64,000 bases of DNA from RYN-230 sp963720645 (GCA_963720645.1 CAVRFX010000019.1:558001-622000), one strand, 5' to 3'; shown: positions 1-9,358, counted from the first letter of the stretch. Translations and numbers: made by a program. Notes: generated from the letters alone by a model not told the origin.

Positions 1-416
1 AGCATCTCGTCGATGCCGATCTTCCGCACGACGTCGGCGTAGACACCGCTGCTGCGGAAGCTGCGCATGCTCTGCAGGTCCGACCGGCGGATCGGCCGGC
101 CGTCGCCGCCGGGACGGGTATGACACATCAGCGGGAAAACTTGCGCATGCTGTTCGAGGGCCATTGCCGCGTCCTCGTCGAGCAGCAGTCCCGGATAGCT
201 GGTGATCCGGCCGGGCAGCCGCCCGGCTGACTGATCCAGCTCGGCTGCCTGGTCCAGCCTGGCTGCCTGATCGAGCTCGGTCCAGAGCACCGAGTCCGCG
301 CCGACCAGGTTTGCCAGCGGGGACAGCAGCAGGCCGGGAAGATCGGCCAGGCTGGTCGCAGCGTCAGCGGCCTCAACCGTGGCCAAGGCCGCGCGCACCG
401 TACTCCGAGTCGCCAT
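1..416 (-). CDS. LuxR-type transcriptional regulator, N-terminal part (runs off window)
   Basis: The minus strand is open from an ATG at 416 to the window edge, giving about 138 residues. The N-terminal pattern (helical start, a core with 'GADSVLWTELD', then 'HTRPGGDGRP', 'RRSDL', 'GVYADVVRKIGIDEML') matches the sensory domain of actinobacterial LuxR-family regulators in which a C-terminal helix-turn-helix follows after about 250 residues. That DNA-binding part would lie outside the window, so the call rests on the N-terminal half alone. It is divergent from the FAD oxidase and may control it; that is inference. Confidence 0.6.
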   Translation of the reverse strand, partial: MATRSTVRAALATVEAADAATSLADLPGLLLSPLANLVGADSVLWTELDQAARLDQAAELDQSAGRLPGRITSYPGLLLDEDAAMALEQHAQVFPLMCHTRPGGDGRPIRRSDLQSMRSFRSSGVYADVVRKIGIDEM

Positions 417-444
417 GACCCCCCCGCGACATTACGGAGTTCTT

Positions 445-459
445 CGTATAGACAATACG
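445..459. promoter_or_regulatory. Short inverted repeat in divergent promoter region
   Basis: CGTAT and ATACG face each other across five bases, in the only AT-richer stretch between the divergent regulator and oxidase genes. It is placed where an operator would be, but the arms are only five bases. Confidence 0.25.
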
Positions 460-589
460 CCTCCGCCTGTCATCTGCTGACTCAAGGTGACCAAGAAGAC
501 GCAACGATGACCGCGAACGAACCCGTCAGCCTGTCGGAGCTGGCGAACACGCGGTCGATCCGGACTAAAGATAAAGAGCGGAGAGGACG

Positions 590-1986
590 ATGGGAGAAGC
601 GACCGTCGAGCGGCCGAGCACCGGGATCAGTGTCGGGCCCTTGCGCGAGGGCGTGCGGGGCCAGGTGCTCACCGCTGGCGACGAAGGCTACGACCAGGCG
701 CGCGTGGTGCACAACGGTATGTTTGACAAGCGCCCGCTGGCCGTGCTCCGCGCCGAGCAGGTGGCCGATGTGATCGCCGGGGTGAACTTCGCCCGTGATG
801 ACGGGCTGGAGCTGTCGGTGCGCGGCGGGGGGCACAGCGGACCGGGGTTCGGCACCAACGATGGCGGCCTGGTCATTGACATGGCGCCAATGCGCACGGT
901 GCGGGTGGATCCGCGAAACAAGACAGCCCGCGCGGACGCGGGCGCGACGTGGGGGGACTTCAACCACGCCACCCACGCGTTCGGCCTGGCCACCACGGGC
1001 GGGATCATCTCCACCACCGGCATCACGGGCCTGACCCTGGGGGGCGGCATCGGCTACCTGGCGCGGGCCTGCGGGCTGTCGATCGACAACCTGATCTCGG
1101 CCGACGTGGTCACGGCGGAGGGGAAGTTCGTCACCGCCAGCGCGCAGCAGAACGAGGACCTGTTCTGGGGCCTGCGCGGGGGCGGGGGCAACTTCGGGGT
1201 GGTGACGTCGCTCGAGTACCGGCTCCACGAGGTGGACCAGGTGTTCGTCGGGCCGATCTTCTACAACCTGGAGGACGCCGCGCGCTGCTTTCCATGTTCG
1301 ACCAGTTCATCCAGGACGCGCCGGAGCAGTTCGGCGGGTTCCCGGCCTTCCAGATCGCCCCGCCCCTGCCCTTCATCCCGGAAAACCGCCATGGCGACAC
1401 TCTCTGCCTGGCCGTGGTGCACTGGGCCGGGCCCGCTCGAGCAGGCCGAGAAGGCCATGCAGCCCTTCCTCGACGTTGCCCCGGTGGTGGCCAACGGGAC
1501 CGGGCCGCTGCCCTACCCGGCGCTCAACGCGGCGTTCGACGCCCTCTACCCCAAGGGCATCCGCGCCTACTGGAAGGGCGCCTTCGTCAAAGACCTGCCC
1601 GCCGAGGCCATCGCCGTCCACGCCGAGCACGGATCGCGGGTCCCCGAGGTCAGCGCCACGATGCACCTGTACCCGATCAACGGCGCGTGCCACCGCCCAG
1701 GGCCGCCGACACCGCCTTTGCCTACCGTGACGCCAGATACGGCATGGTCTTCCTCGCCGCCTGGACCGACCCCACCAAGGACGCCGAACGGATCCAATGG
1801 GTGCGCGATTACTACCAGGCGCTGACGCCGTACGCCGAGCCGGGCGGCTACATCAACTTCATGCAAGACGACGACTACGACAAGATCCGCGACAACTACC
1901 GGCAGAACTACGACCGGCTGGTCCAGGTCAAGCGCGCCTACGACCCAGGCAACCTCTTCCACATCAACCAGAACATCACGCCATAA
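590..1986 (+). CDS. FAD-binding oxidoreductase, VAO/BBE type (three frameshifts)
   Basis: This is a flavin-linked oxidase of the PCMH/BBE fold. The N-terminal FAD domain has the covalent-flavin motif RGGGHSGPG with His82, then 'GLTLGGGIGYL', and the C-terminus has the berberine-bridge ending 'YDPGNLFHINQNI'. The position that carries the second flavin-linking Cys in bicovalent enzymes appears to be Thr, so only the His link is expected. ATG 590 follows GGAGAGG at 580-586. The frame changes near 1290, 1430 and 1695; the pieces join into one collinear protein of about 465 residues, so it is either a recent pseudogene or has sequence errors. Substrate unknown. Confidence 0.8.
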
Positions 1987-2026
1987 ACGGCGGTCTCCGG
2001 AGACGCTCCAGCTCCACAAGATCGCC

Positions 2027-2048
2027 GTGCAATTAGCGTGCAATTAGC
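2027..2048 (+). repeat. Perfect 11-bp tandem duplication
   Basis: GTGCAATTAGC occurs twice back to back (2027-2037 and 2038-2048), just after the oxidase gene and before the first IS630 remnant. It could be a footprint of element insertion or excision. Confidence 0.4.
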
Positions 2049-2103
2049 CAAGGTGAAGAGGAGTCAATCAGGCTACAGGGGTTGAAAGCCCAGGGTCTGG
2101 AAT

Positions 2104-2290
2104 CTACGGTGGTTCGGGTTCGAGGCTGAGTCCGGTCTGGCGTAGGAAGCCGTCGATCAGCGCGGGCCGGTACTGGATGCGCTTGAGCCGGTTCTTGATG
2201 ATCGCGGCCAGCAGGCGGGGGTGCTGCAGGAGCCCAGGTTGCCGAGGCTGTTTTTCATGTTCGCCCAGGCGCCCTCAGTCGGTTTGCCAT
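2104..2290 (-). pseudogene. IS630-family transposase, C-terminal remnant
   Basis: The minus strand reads 'PTEGAWANMKNSLGNL', then after a one-base shift 'LLAAIIKNRLKRIQYRP' and 'DGFLRQTGLSLEPEPP' to a stop at 2104-2106. This is the end of an IS630-type DDE transposase: the catalytic Glu in NP(T/V)EG and the helical tail. Nothing recognisable of the enzyme precedes it; upstream sequence belongs to the recombinase element. Confidence 0.65.
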
Positions 2291-2444
2291 GGTGCATGCA
2301 TCGTTGGACAGCCGGGTGTAAGCACGCCGATTATCGGCAGGGAGGGCCTGCTTCAGCTGGCGGAGTGGGCTGAGCGGCTGCGGGCACGGGGGCTGGAGGG
2401 AGGCGGGGCGTCGTGGAGGGCGCGGACGTGGGCGTCCTCCCCGC

Positions 2445-2609
2445 ATGGCGGCGCTGACGAAAGTCTCGGTGAGGGATCTGTGGACGTCGTTTCCGGAGGC
2501 GAACCGGAAGGATGTTCTGGGGTTACTGGGCATGCTCCTGGAGCGGTGGGCGGTCTCGGCCGGGCTAGCAGCGGAGGGGACCGGCGGTGAGCACGGTGCT
2601 GACGCGTGA
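2445..2609 (+). CDS. Small ORF preceding serine recombinase
   Basis: This 54-residue ORF starts 'MAALTKVSVRDLWTSFPEANRK' and its 3' end overlaps the start of the recombinase by 23 bases. Short proteins with a 'LW..FPE.NR...L.LL..L.ER' pattern often precede recombinases of this type, so it is probably a second gene of the element. The function is unknown, and there is no strong ribosome site just upstream, so the start could lie elsewhere. Confidence 0.45.
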   Translation: MAALTKVSVRDLWTSFPEANRKDVLGLLGMLLERWAVSAGLAAEGTGGEHGADA

Positions 2610-4787
2610 GCACGGCGATAGCAAGATCCAGGGCTGGCATCGTGACCGGCTGGCGGTCATCTATGTCCGGCAGTCGTCGCGCCAGCAGGTCGCCGACCAT
2701 GGCGAGTTGACGCGGCTGCAGTACGGGCTGGCCGACCGGGCGGTCGCGCTGGGCTGGGCTGCTTCGCGGGTGATGGTGATCGATGAGGACCTGGGGCGGT
2801 CGGCGGCGAACGCGGCCGGGCGGCCCGGGTTCGCGCGGCTGGTCGCGGAGATCACGATGGGGCATGTGGGGCTGGTGCTGGGGCTGGAGATGTCGCGGCT
2901 GGCCCGCGCGGGCCGGGACTGGCATCAGCTGATCGAGTTGTGCTCGCTGTCTGGGGCACTGCTGGCCGACGCGGACGGGGTTTACGATCCGAACTGGTAT
3001 AACGACCGCCTTCTGCTCGGGTTGAAGGGCACGATGAGCGAGGCCGGGCTGCATCTGATCAGGCAGCGGATGGCTTCTGGCCGGCTGGCCAAGGCCAGCC
3101 GCGGGGAGCTGGCGGTCCCGCTGCCGGCCGGGTATGTCCGCCGGCCCTCCGGCGAGGTTGCCCTCGACCCCGACGAGCAGGTCCAGGCGGTCATCCGCCT
3201 GGTGTTCGGCCTGTTCGGGCAGCTGGGCACCGTGCATGCGGTGCTGCGGTTCCTGGCCGGGCACCAGGTCCGGATCGGGATGCGGGAGCGGTCGGGCCCC
3301 GGCAGGGGAGAAGTGGCCTGGCGGGCACCGCATCAGCAAGGCCTCGTCAATATGCTGCGCAACCCTGCGTATGCGGGGATTTACGCCTATGGGCGCAGCC
3401 GCACGGACCCGTCGCGGCGGCTGCCCGGGCACGAGCATTCCGGCCGGGTGCGGCGGCTGAATGCCGGCGAATGGCTGGTGCGTATCGAGGGCGCTCTGCC
3501 GGCCTATATCAGCGTGGAGCAGCACGAGCGCAACTTGGCGCGGATGGCCGCCAACCGGGCGCGGGCGGAGAGCCTGGGCGCGCCGCGCGAAGGCCCCGCG
3601 CTGCTGGGCGGGCTGGTGGTCTGCGGGATCTGTGGTCACCGGATGCAGGTGAGCTACGAAACCAGCCGGCAGGGGCTGACCGGGCGTTACAGCTGCCAGC
3701 GCCGGCATCACACCTACGGCGAGCCGCGCTGCCAGCAGATGGCCGCACAGTTCCTCGACGACCATGTCGTCGCCCAGCTCCTATCGGCGCTGGCCCCCGC
3801 CGCCTTGGAGCTGTCGGTCACCGCTGCCCGGCAGGCCGAGATCCGGCGGGGCGAGGTCCACCGGATCTGGCAGCAGCGCCTGGAACGCGCGGACTTCGCC
3901 TGCGGCCGGGCGCGGCGCCAGTACCAGCTGGCCGAGCCTGAGAACCGGCTCGTGGCCCGCCAGCTCGAGCGCGAGTGGGAAGCCGCGCTGGCCGAGCGGG
4001 CGCACCTAGGCGAGGAGTACGAGCGGTATCAGCGGCAGCGGCCGGCCCGGCTGTCGCCTGCCGAACTGGCCGCGATCCGGGCCCTGGCCGCTGACATCCC
4101 GGCGCTGTGGGCCGCGCCGACGACCACCATTGCGGACCGCAAGCGGCTGCTGCGCGCCGTCGTCGAGTCCGTCCAGGTCACCGCCGACGGCGCCACCGAG
4201 CGCGTCCAGGCCACCGTGACCTGGCCGGCGGCCATCAGACCCATGCCGCCTTGCTCCGCCCGGTAGCCCGGATCGACCAGCTGTCGTACTATCCGGCGCT
4301 GACTGAGCGGATCAAGGCACTGGCCGGGGAAGGCCTGGGCAACGCCGCGATCGCCGGCCAGCTCGCAGCGGAGGGCTTCCGCACGCCCCGCCAGCATGAA
4401 CGTTTCCACGACGGCGAGATCCAGCACCTGATCCGCCGGCTGGGCCTGCGGCCCGGCCTGGATCATGACCACCGCACCGATCAGGGCATCCTCGGGCCCG
4501 GCCAATGGTGGCTGGCCACCCTCGCCCGCGAGATCGGGATGCCGGCGGCAACCCTGTTCGGATGGCTCAAACGCGGCTGGATCACCGGGCGGCAAGACAC
4601 CCGCCCGCCCTGCCGGTGGATCATCACCGCCAGCCCGGTCGAGGTCGCACGTCTCCGCGCACTGCACCAGCTCCCGGCCGGCTACCACAACCGGTGCCGC
4701 TGGACCGGCGACACCAACCCGATCGGCACCTCGAAGGACAAGGAGCCCGATAACCATGCAAGAGGAGACCTACGCAGCCCGCACTGA
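2587..4787 (+). CDS. Large serine recombinase (resolvase/invertase family), one frameshift
   Basis: This is a site-specific DNA recombinase. The N-terminal catalytic domain has YVRQSS with the expected nucleophile at Ser30 and 'SRLARAGRDW' of the resolvase core. A recombinase domain follows ('NPAYAGIYAYGR'), then a zinc beta-ribbon (CGICGHRM at about residue 345 and paired cysteines ending near 'PRCQQM') and a charged helical stretch. Near 4222 the frame shifts at TGG|CC, where one missing G would restore it, and the protein continues through 'ARIDQLSYYPALTERIKALAGEG' to 'LPAGYHNRCRW' and a stop at 4785-4787. Family members are about this length, so the frameshift removes only the C-terminal helix-turn-helix part. 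It probably moves the surrounding element. Confidence 0.8.
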
Positions 4788-5709
4788 GACCATGACATCT
4801 CGACCGGGTTGAGGTCGGGGGCGTAGGCGGGCATCTGGACGACGGTCAGCCAGTCCCGGTGCGCCTGCAACATAGTGCGCATCACGCCGCTGAGGTGCGT
4901 GTTCAAGTTGTCCCAGCACAGGATCAGCGGGGCATGAAGCTGGGTGTGCGCGGCGGTGATCAGGCCGGCGTAGTCGGCTTCGGACAGGGACCGGCGCTCG
5001 GCCTTGCGGCCGGTGTGGATGCGGGTCCGGTAGAAGAACCGGCTGCGGGCACCAGGCCGGTAGCAGGCCATTCCTGCCACTGACACCCGCCCGGAGCCCT
5101 TCCCGGACACCACGGCCACCGGCGTGCACCCGCGGCGGGCCCAGGTGCGGGCCTTCGGCGGCCGCAGGGACTGCCCGGCCTCATCCTCAAAGCACAAATA
5201 CGCCCCGGTCGCCGCCGCTAGCCCCGGAGCTTGACCCAGGTCACGTCCCGCCAGGTGGCGATCGCCTTCTCATCGCGCTCGGCCGCGCGGTGCACGGGGA
5301 CCTGCGGGGTGAACCCCATCCGGTGAAGCAGGTACGACGTGCCGCGCAGGGTGTAGCGGACATGGAACAGCTGCCCGATCAGCGTGGTGACGCGCTCCAG
5401 CGTCCACCGCTGGTCCTCAGCCCAGCCCTGGCCGGCCGGGCCCTGGTCCAGGGCGGCCCGCAGCCGGGCCAGCTGCGCGGCAGACAGCCGGCATACCGCC
5501 CCGCCCGCGCCCTTCGAAGCCAGCGCCGTCTTGCCGCCAGCCCGCCACCGCCGTCGCCACTGATAGGCCGACTTGGTGCTCACCCGCATCTCATGGGCAA
5601 CCTGGACCGGATTCATGTCCTGCCCGAACATCGCTGCGGCTGCCAGCCGCACCCTTTCCCGCCGCACCCTCCCCGCGGCGGTCAGGCCACCACCATCCGA
5701 GTACCTCAT
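4780..5709 (-). pseudogene. IS630-family transposase, truncated and frameshifted
   Basis: The ATG at 5709 follows AAGGGT. The first part encodes the helix-turn-helix/winged-helix half ('VSTKSAYQWRRRW', 'WTLERVTTLI'). After a frame change near 5215 the second part carries the DDE catalytic domain: 'CFEDEAG' (first Asp), 'WDNLNTH' (second Asp) and 'APDLNPVE' (Glu). The roughly 50-residue tail after the catalytic Glu is missing; the reading frame runs into the 3' end of the recombinase. Frameshift plus truncation make it non-functional unless programmed frameshifting joins the halves, which some IS630 elements use, and the lost tail argues against that. Confidence 0.8.
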
Positions 5710-5816
5710 ACCCTTGGCGTAGAACTACCGCCGTCAAGGATCATGCAGGCGCGCCGACTGTGATCAGGCAGACAGGGCAGACCTCAGCCATCAAACCCTG
5801 TAATGAATCAGCCGAG

Positions 5817-5852
5817 GTGACCTAGGTCCTTTTTGTGACCTAGGTCCTTTTT
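5817..5852 (+). repeat. Tandem 18-bp repeat carrying a perfect 10-bp palindrome
   Basis: GTGACCTAGGTCCTTTTT is present twice head to tail (5817-5834, 5835-5852). Each copy contains the perfect palindrome GACCTAGGTC, spaced 18 bp centre to centre. It lies 144 bp before the secreted-protein gene at 5996, so it could be a two-site operator; the T runs also allow a termination role. Confidence 0.5.
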
Positions 5853-5995
5853 CTGGAGTAGAACGACACTACTGGACTAGTGGCGACTCCCGATAATGGA
5901 GAGCGTCGGAGGCAGAAGCGGCCCGCATGAAAACGCCAAACTAGGATCGCATGGGGGCCGCGCCAATTCCTGCCTTGGCACGGGAAGAGATTCTC

Positions 5996-6520
5996 ATGAT
6001 CAGGAGACTGTTTACAGCAGGCGTGACCGTCGCGCTACTCGGCGCCAGCGCCGCGCTCGCGGCGCCCGCTGGCGCGGCTGCCGCCCACGGGGCCACCGGC
6101 CACCGGGCCACCACCTGCACGAACGACACCGGGGAGTACTCGTGGGTCACCGCGCGTGGCGTCAACTACTTCCTGGGGACACCTAACAAGCTCATGACCG
6201 ACTCGGCCGCGATCCTGAAGCCGATGGAAAACGGCACGACGTTGTGGGTCCACTGCAACAGCACAGTGGTGTCCCACCAGCTCCTCCTCATCAACAGGGG
6301 GCTGGCCCTGACCAGCAGGACGGCGGGCGGGGACGTCGTGCTGGAGCCGGCGGGGAATGGCGGCAATGGCTTCGCCAGCCAGCTGTGGATCTATGCCGGG
6401 ACTAACCCGTTCACGTTCAAGAATGTTAAGACCGGCCTGTACCTGCGGGTGCGCAACGGCGGTCCGCTCATGTCCCAGACCGTGACCACCGGCAGCTCGC
6501 CCACGAGCTGGAACTCATAG
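5996..6520 (+). CDS. Secreted protein, possible ricin-like beta-trefoil
   Basis: I chose ATG 5996 over the upstream ATG 5951 because GGGAAGAG precedes it and it gives a clean signal peptide: 'MIRRLFTAGVTVALLG' then alanine-rich residues ending near AGA. The mature part of about 145 residues has two cysteines and beta-rich segments; 'SQLWIY' and 'KNVKTGLYLRVRN' resemble ricin-type lectin repeats. There are no membrane segments after the signal. It is likely exported and may bind carbohydrate; the lectin call is weak. Confidence 0.6.
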   Translation: MIRRLFTAGVTVALLGASAALAAPAGAAAAHGATGHRATTCTNDTGEYSWVTARGVNYFLGTPNKLMTDSAAILKPMENGTTLWVHCNSTVVSHQLLLINRGLALTSRTAGGDVVLEPAGNGGNGFASQLWIYAGTNPFTFKNVKTGLYLRVRNGGPLMSQTVTTGSSPTSWNS

Positions 6521-6692
6521 TAGACAACAGACCCTTCGCTGGTTATCGCAGAGCCCGCGAAAGAGGCGAGGGGCCCGGGGCAGCAGCCGGGGCCCGTCGC
6601 CGGGGCGGCCTGCCGGCGTGAGACGGCGGGCCGCCCGGCCTGTCCGCGGTCCCGGCCGGGAGGTCACCGGCACCATCCCATCACGGTCCGCT

Positions 6693-7615
6693 ATGACGGA
6701 GTCCCGGCAGTTCCCTGTCCTCCCGGAAGCGCCGGTCTTGCCAGGGTGGTTCCCCCGCCTTGACGGACCATTCCGGCGCTGGCTCTCCGCCGTCGAGCGT
6801 AACCCCAGCAATTCAATCCCTGTAGCCGCCTATCTGGGTGATCTCGGCCGGAACCAGCACCCCACTCTGGCACATTACTGGGGCGTGCCGCCCGAGTCCG
6901 GCGGCCCGTACGAGGTGGGGTCGCTGTGGTTCGTGGCGGCGCTGCTGGCCTTCTCGCTGGCGTATGCTCTGCTGCGGCGCTGGCACCCGCTACCAGCCGG
7001 GCAGCGGCGTCCGGGGCCCAGGCAATGGTGGCTGCTGCCCTCCTGATCGCGGTGACCGCCTTCCTGGCGTGGCAGCGGTGGCCGCTGGGCGACGCCCACA
7101 CGTTCCTGAAGGCGCAATGGGGATTGTGGCCCCAAGGAGCGGGGCTGTTCGCCCTTGGGGTGTGGGCAGGTGAGGCGGGCAGCCTGGAGCACCTGACCGC
7201 CGGAGCACGGCGGCTCGGCTGGACCGCGCTTACGGCGGCGGCCTTGTGGGTGGCCTTGGCCGTATCCCTAAAGATACGCGGGCATCTTGGGTCAGCCCTG
7301 CACGGCGCGGGCGGGCTGGTCATGCTCAACGCGGTCCTCTACGGCATCATCTCCGTCGCCTTCACCGTGTGGTTCACGGCCATGATCCAGGCGCGGTGCA
7401 CCGGCGATGGCCTGCTCCGCGCCCGGGCCGGGCGGGCATCTTATGCGACGTATGTCCTGCACCCACTGGTGCTCACCGCGATCATGGTACTGTGCGTGCC
7501 GCTGGCGCTAGCACCGGAGCTGAGTTTCCTGGTCGTGGCGGTGGTGGCGGTCCCGGTCTGCTTCCTGGCCGGTCACGCGGCGACGCGGGTCCCTGGCCTC
7601 TCCAAGGTAGGTTGA
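6693..7615 (+). pseudogene. Acyltransferase family 3 (OafA-like) membrane protein, broken
   Basis: Similarity begins around 'GSLWFVAALLAFSLAYALLRRWHP' and, after a frame change near 7010, continues through hydrophobic segments 'MVAAALLIAVTAFLAW', 'LFALGVWAGEAG', 'VLYGIISVAFTVWFTAM' and 'ASYATYVLHPLVLTAIM' to the stop at 7613-7615. These are the C-terminal membrane helices of an acyltransferase-3 protein that O-acylates surface sugars. The N-terminal half with the catalytic His region is absent, so this is a truncated relic with a frameshift. Confidence 0.6.
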
Positions 7616-7827
7616 CTCGTCGTCGGGCCATTAGCGGGCCATTAACCAGGGTTGGCAGCTACCAGGCTGCGCTGCCGCTGAGGTGGCCAGGCTCGCTACG
7701 CCGCCAGCGCCGGGCGCGTCCTGGTCCACGCCTGCGCCGGTGCTCTCCAGGTCAGGGTCTCGCCATGCGGGCGGTCTTGTGAACCCCCGCCGATTCCAGC
7801 TCCTGCGGGCGGCGCGTCCCGGTCTGG

Positions 7828-8517
7828 TTATGGCCCGGACGCCTGGTCGGGAACGGGCTGGGCCTGCGGTCGGGGCCGGGACCGGGCACCAAGCACGATC
7901 AGCGCGATCGCTATCAGGATGAGCACGATGCCGCCGATGAGCAGGCCGATACCGATCCCGAACAAGTGCGGGATGGTCAAATCCAGCCCTCCGGTGAAGG
8001 CCACCGGGGCGGCAGCGTCGGTGTTCATCGCGACCAGCCGATAGGAGCCCGAAGTAACGGTCCACGTCAGGGTCGGATGGTTTCCGCTCGCCTTGGCCAC
8101 CCAGAACGACTGAGATCCGGGCGGCGATGGCGTGGCGGTGCCGCCGTGGCGGGTCAGCGTCAGGTGAAACGGCGTGACAGACACGTCGGTGGCCACATCA
8201 TGGCTGACCCCGCTGAGATAGCGGTCCACCGCGCCCGCCGGGGCGATGCCCAGGAAGAGGCGATGCCCGGCCCCGGACGGCGTGGCCGTGATACGCAACC
8301 GGACCTTGCCAAAGACGGTCTGCGCTCCGGATGCGCCCTGAATCGAGCCAGCCGGTGATACCAGGGCGCGGGTCGGCGTCGACACCTGCTGCACGCCCGA
8401 ACTCAAGGTGTCATTCGACCCGAACAATGCCATCAGCGCGCCGCCGCCGATCGCGGCCAGCACCCCGATCAGCAGGAGTACGCCCCCGAGGATGAAAAGC
8501 ACAACTCGTTTAGCCAC
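7828..8517 (-). CDS. Membrane protein of unknown function, two transmembrane segments
   Basis: The GTG at 8517 is chosen because GGGGGAGGT sits just upstream; an in-frame ATG at 8541 has no such site. The 229-residue product has an N-terminal membrane helix ('VVLFILGGVLLLIGVLAAIG'), an extracytoplasmic beta-rich domain of about 150 residues with 'LTWTVTSGSYRLVAMN', and a second helix near the C-terminus ('GIGIGLLIGGIVLILIAIAL') followed by a short basic tail. The layout is common in actinobacterial surface proteins of unknown role. It is convergent with the acyltransferase relic across about 210 bases in which I see no gene. Confidence 0.65.
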   Translation of the reverse strand: MAKRVVLFILGGVLLLIGVLAAIGGGALMALFGSNDTLSSGVQQVSTPTRALVSPAGSIQGASGAQTVFGKVRLRITATPSGAGHRLFLGIAPAGAVDRYLSGVSHDVATDVSVTPFHLTLTRHGGTATPSPPGSQSFWVAKASGNHPTLTWTVTSGSYRLVAMNTDAAAPVAFTGGLDLTIPHLFGIGIGLLIGGIVLILIAIALIVLGARSRPRPQAQPVPDQASGP

Positions 8518-8656
8518 GGCACCTCCCCCGAGTGCACTCAAACGCTAACAAAGAGCAGGGGGGGAGACCAGAGGCCGCGGGCCACCGGGGTGCACCTCCG
8601 GTGGGGGGCCGCTCTGGGACGCCTGGTCAGCGCTCCTGGCAGCCGTAACCGCTGAA

Positions 8657-8701
8657 CTTCCCAAGCTGATAGTGCGAGTTCGATCCTCGTCACCCGCTCC
8701 A
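8657..8701 (+). other. 3' fragment of tRNA-Gly(CCC): probable integration (att) scar
   Basis: The stretch reads as anticodon loop CTTCCCAAG with anticodon CCC, the 3' anticodon strand, the T arm with GTTCGATCC, the acceptor 3' strand CACCCGC and then TCCA. The 5' half of a tRNA is not present: the sequence immediately upstream does not pair with the acceptor or anticodon strands. Actinobacterial integrative elements often integrate at tRNA 3' ends and leave such a partial copy at the far end. The remainder of 8542-8914 holds a 7-bp hairpin at 8582-8604 and no gene. Confidence 0.7.
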
Positions 8702-8824
8702 CGCAGGCCCAGCTTTGGTTCAGGCGGATGGCGTGCGGCGAGTGCGGGTAACCGCTGCGCCCCCCATCAGACGATCCGGCCGAGGCCACGGCTGCATGAC
8801 ACCGGCCGGGATTGAACTGATAAG

Positions 8825-8850
8825 GATGAGGTCGATGGCTCGACCTCATC
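8825..8850. terminator. Perfect 11-bp hairpin downstream of the minus-strand gene
   Basis: GATGAGGTCGA and TCGACCTCATC form a perfect stem around a TGGC loop. It lies 65 bp beyond the stop of the gene at 8915-9262 and next to the tRNA fragment. There is no clear T run, so termination or a binding site is possible. Confidence 0.5.
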
Positions 8851-8914
8851 TAGGCCCACCACCCAAACTCCCAGTTCACACGCTAGGCGAACGTTACTTC
8901 GGCGACCCGCTGCC

Positions 8915-9262
8915 TCAGTCGGCCCGGCCGTAGACCGTGAAGTCGATCTCGATGCCAGCGAGCGGGGGGTGTTCCGGGCTGGCCAGGAACGCCACCACCT
9001 CACCCGGGACCTCGTACACCCTGCTGACCGATCCGCCTGGCGGGACGGTAAAGGAGTCAAGAGCCGTGATGAAATTGGCGTTGATCGTGTTCGGCTGGTC
9101 AACGTGCGAAACACCGATGACCACAGGCGCCGGGCTGTTCACCCAATTGTCGACCGATAGCCGGATGGTGCGGTAGGCAGACACGTCCACCTGAGCGAGT
9201 TCTGACTCGTCCTCGTCAACTGTCATCTGATTACCGTCAGCCAGGAGCTTCGTGTTAGGCAT
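8915..9262 (-). CDS. Hypothetical protein, beta-rich
   Basis: This 115-residue protein starts 'MPNTKLLADGNQMTVDEDESEL' and ends 'IEIDFTVYGRAD'. The middle alternates short hydrophobic and polar stretches ('TIRLSVDNWVN', 'PVVIGVSHVD', 'SVSRVYEVPGEVVAFL') that suggest a small beta sandwich. It has no signal peptide, membrane helix or cysteine. I do not recognise the family. There is no clear Shine-Dalgarno site before the ATG. It stands alone, with hairpins on both sides. Confidence 0.5.
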   Translation of the reverse strand: MPNTKLLADGNQMTVDEDESELAQVDVSAYRTIRLSVDNWVNSPAPVVIGVSHVDQPNTINANFITALDSFTVPPGGSVSRVYEVPGEVVAFLASPEHPPLAGIEIDFTVYGRAD

Positions 9263-9324
9263 ACGCCGACCGTAGCCGATAGATCATCGACCCTGCCCTG
9301 GCAGCATGCGGCCCCCAGCCGTGC

Positions 9325-9358
9325 GAGTGCCCCGGCTCAAGAAGTTACCGGGGCACTC
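9325..9358. terminator. Perfect 11-bp stem hairpin
   Basis: GAGTGCCCCGG pairs with CCGGGGCACTC around a 12-base loop. It lies in the 572-bp stretch between the genes at 9262 and 9835, which otherwise holds only one doubtful ORF. A transcription terminator is the simplest reading; only a short TT follows on the plus strand. Confidence 0.45.

Larger units (their letters stand above)
2104..5709. mobile_element. Nested IS630 / serine-recombinase element region
   Basis: A large serine recombinase and a small leader ORF on the plus strand lie between two minus-strand IS630 transposase remnants: a C-terminal piece on the left and an N-terminal piece on the right. Order and orientation fit insertion of the recombinase element into an IS630 copy, but both remnants contain the P-(V/T)-E motif with different flanking residues, so they may come from different copies. 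I could not define terminal repeats. Confidence 0.5.

Noticed and set aside
2353..3765. 470-codon minus-strand frame opposite the recombinase
   Set aside because: It is proline/arginine-rich, matches no family and lies antisense to a clear catalytic protein.
5215..5222. Programmed frameshift in the IS630 transposase
   Set aside because: I see no clear slippery run with a stimulating structure, and the enzyme also lacks its C-terminal tail.
8657..8701. Complete tRNA-Gly gene
   Set aside because: No 5' half pairs with the acceptor or anticodon 3' strands in the 40 bases upstream.
8538..8849. Minus-strand 103-residue ORF containing 'ERVTRIELALSAWEV'
   Set aside because: The stretch is the antisense of the tRNA-Gly fragment, a well-known source of false proteins.
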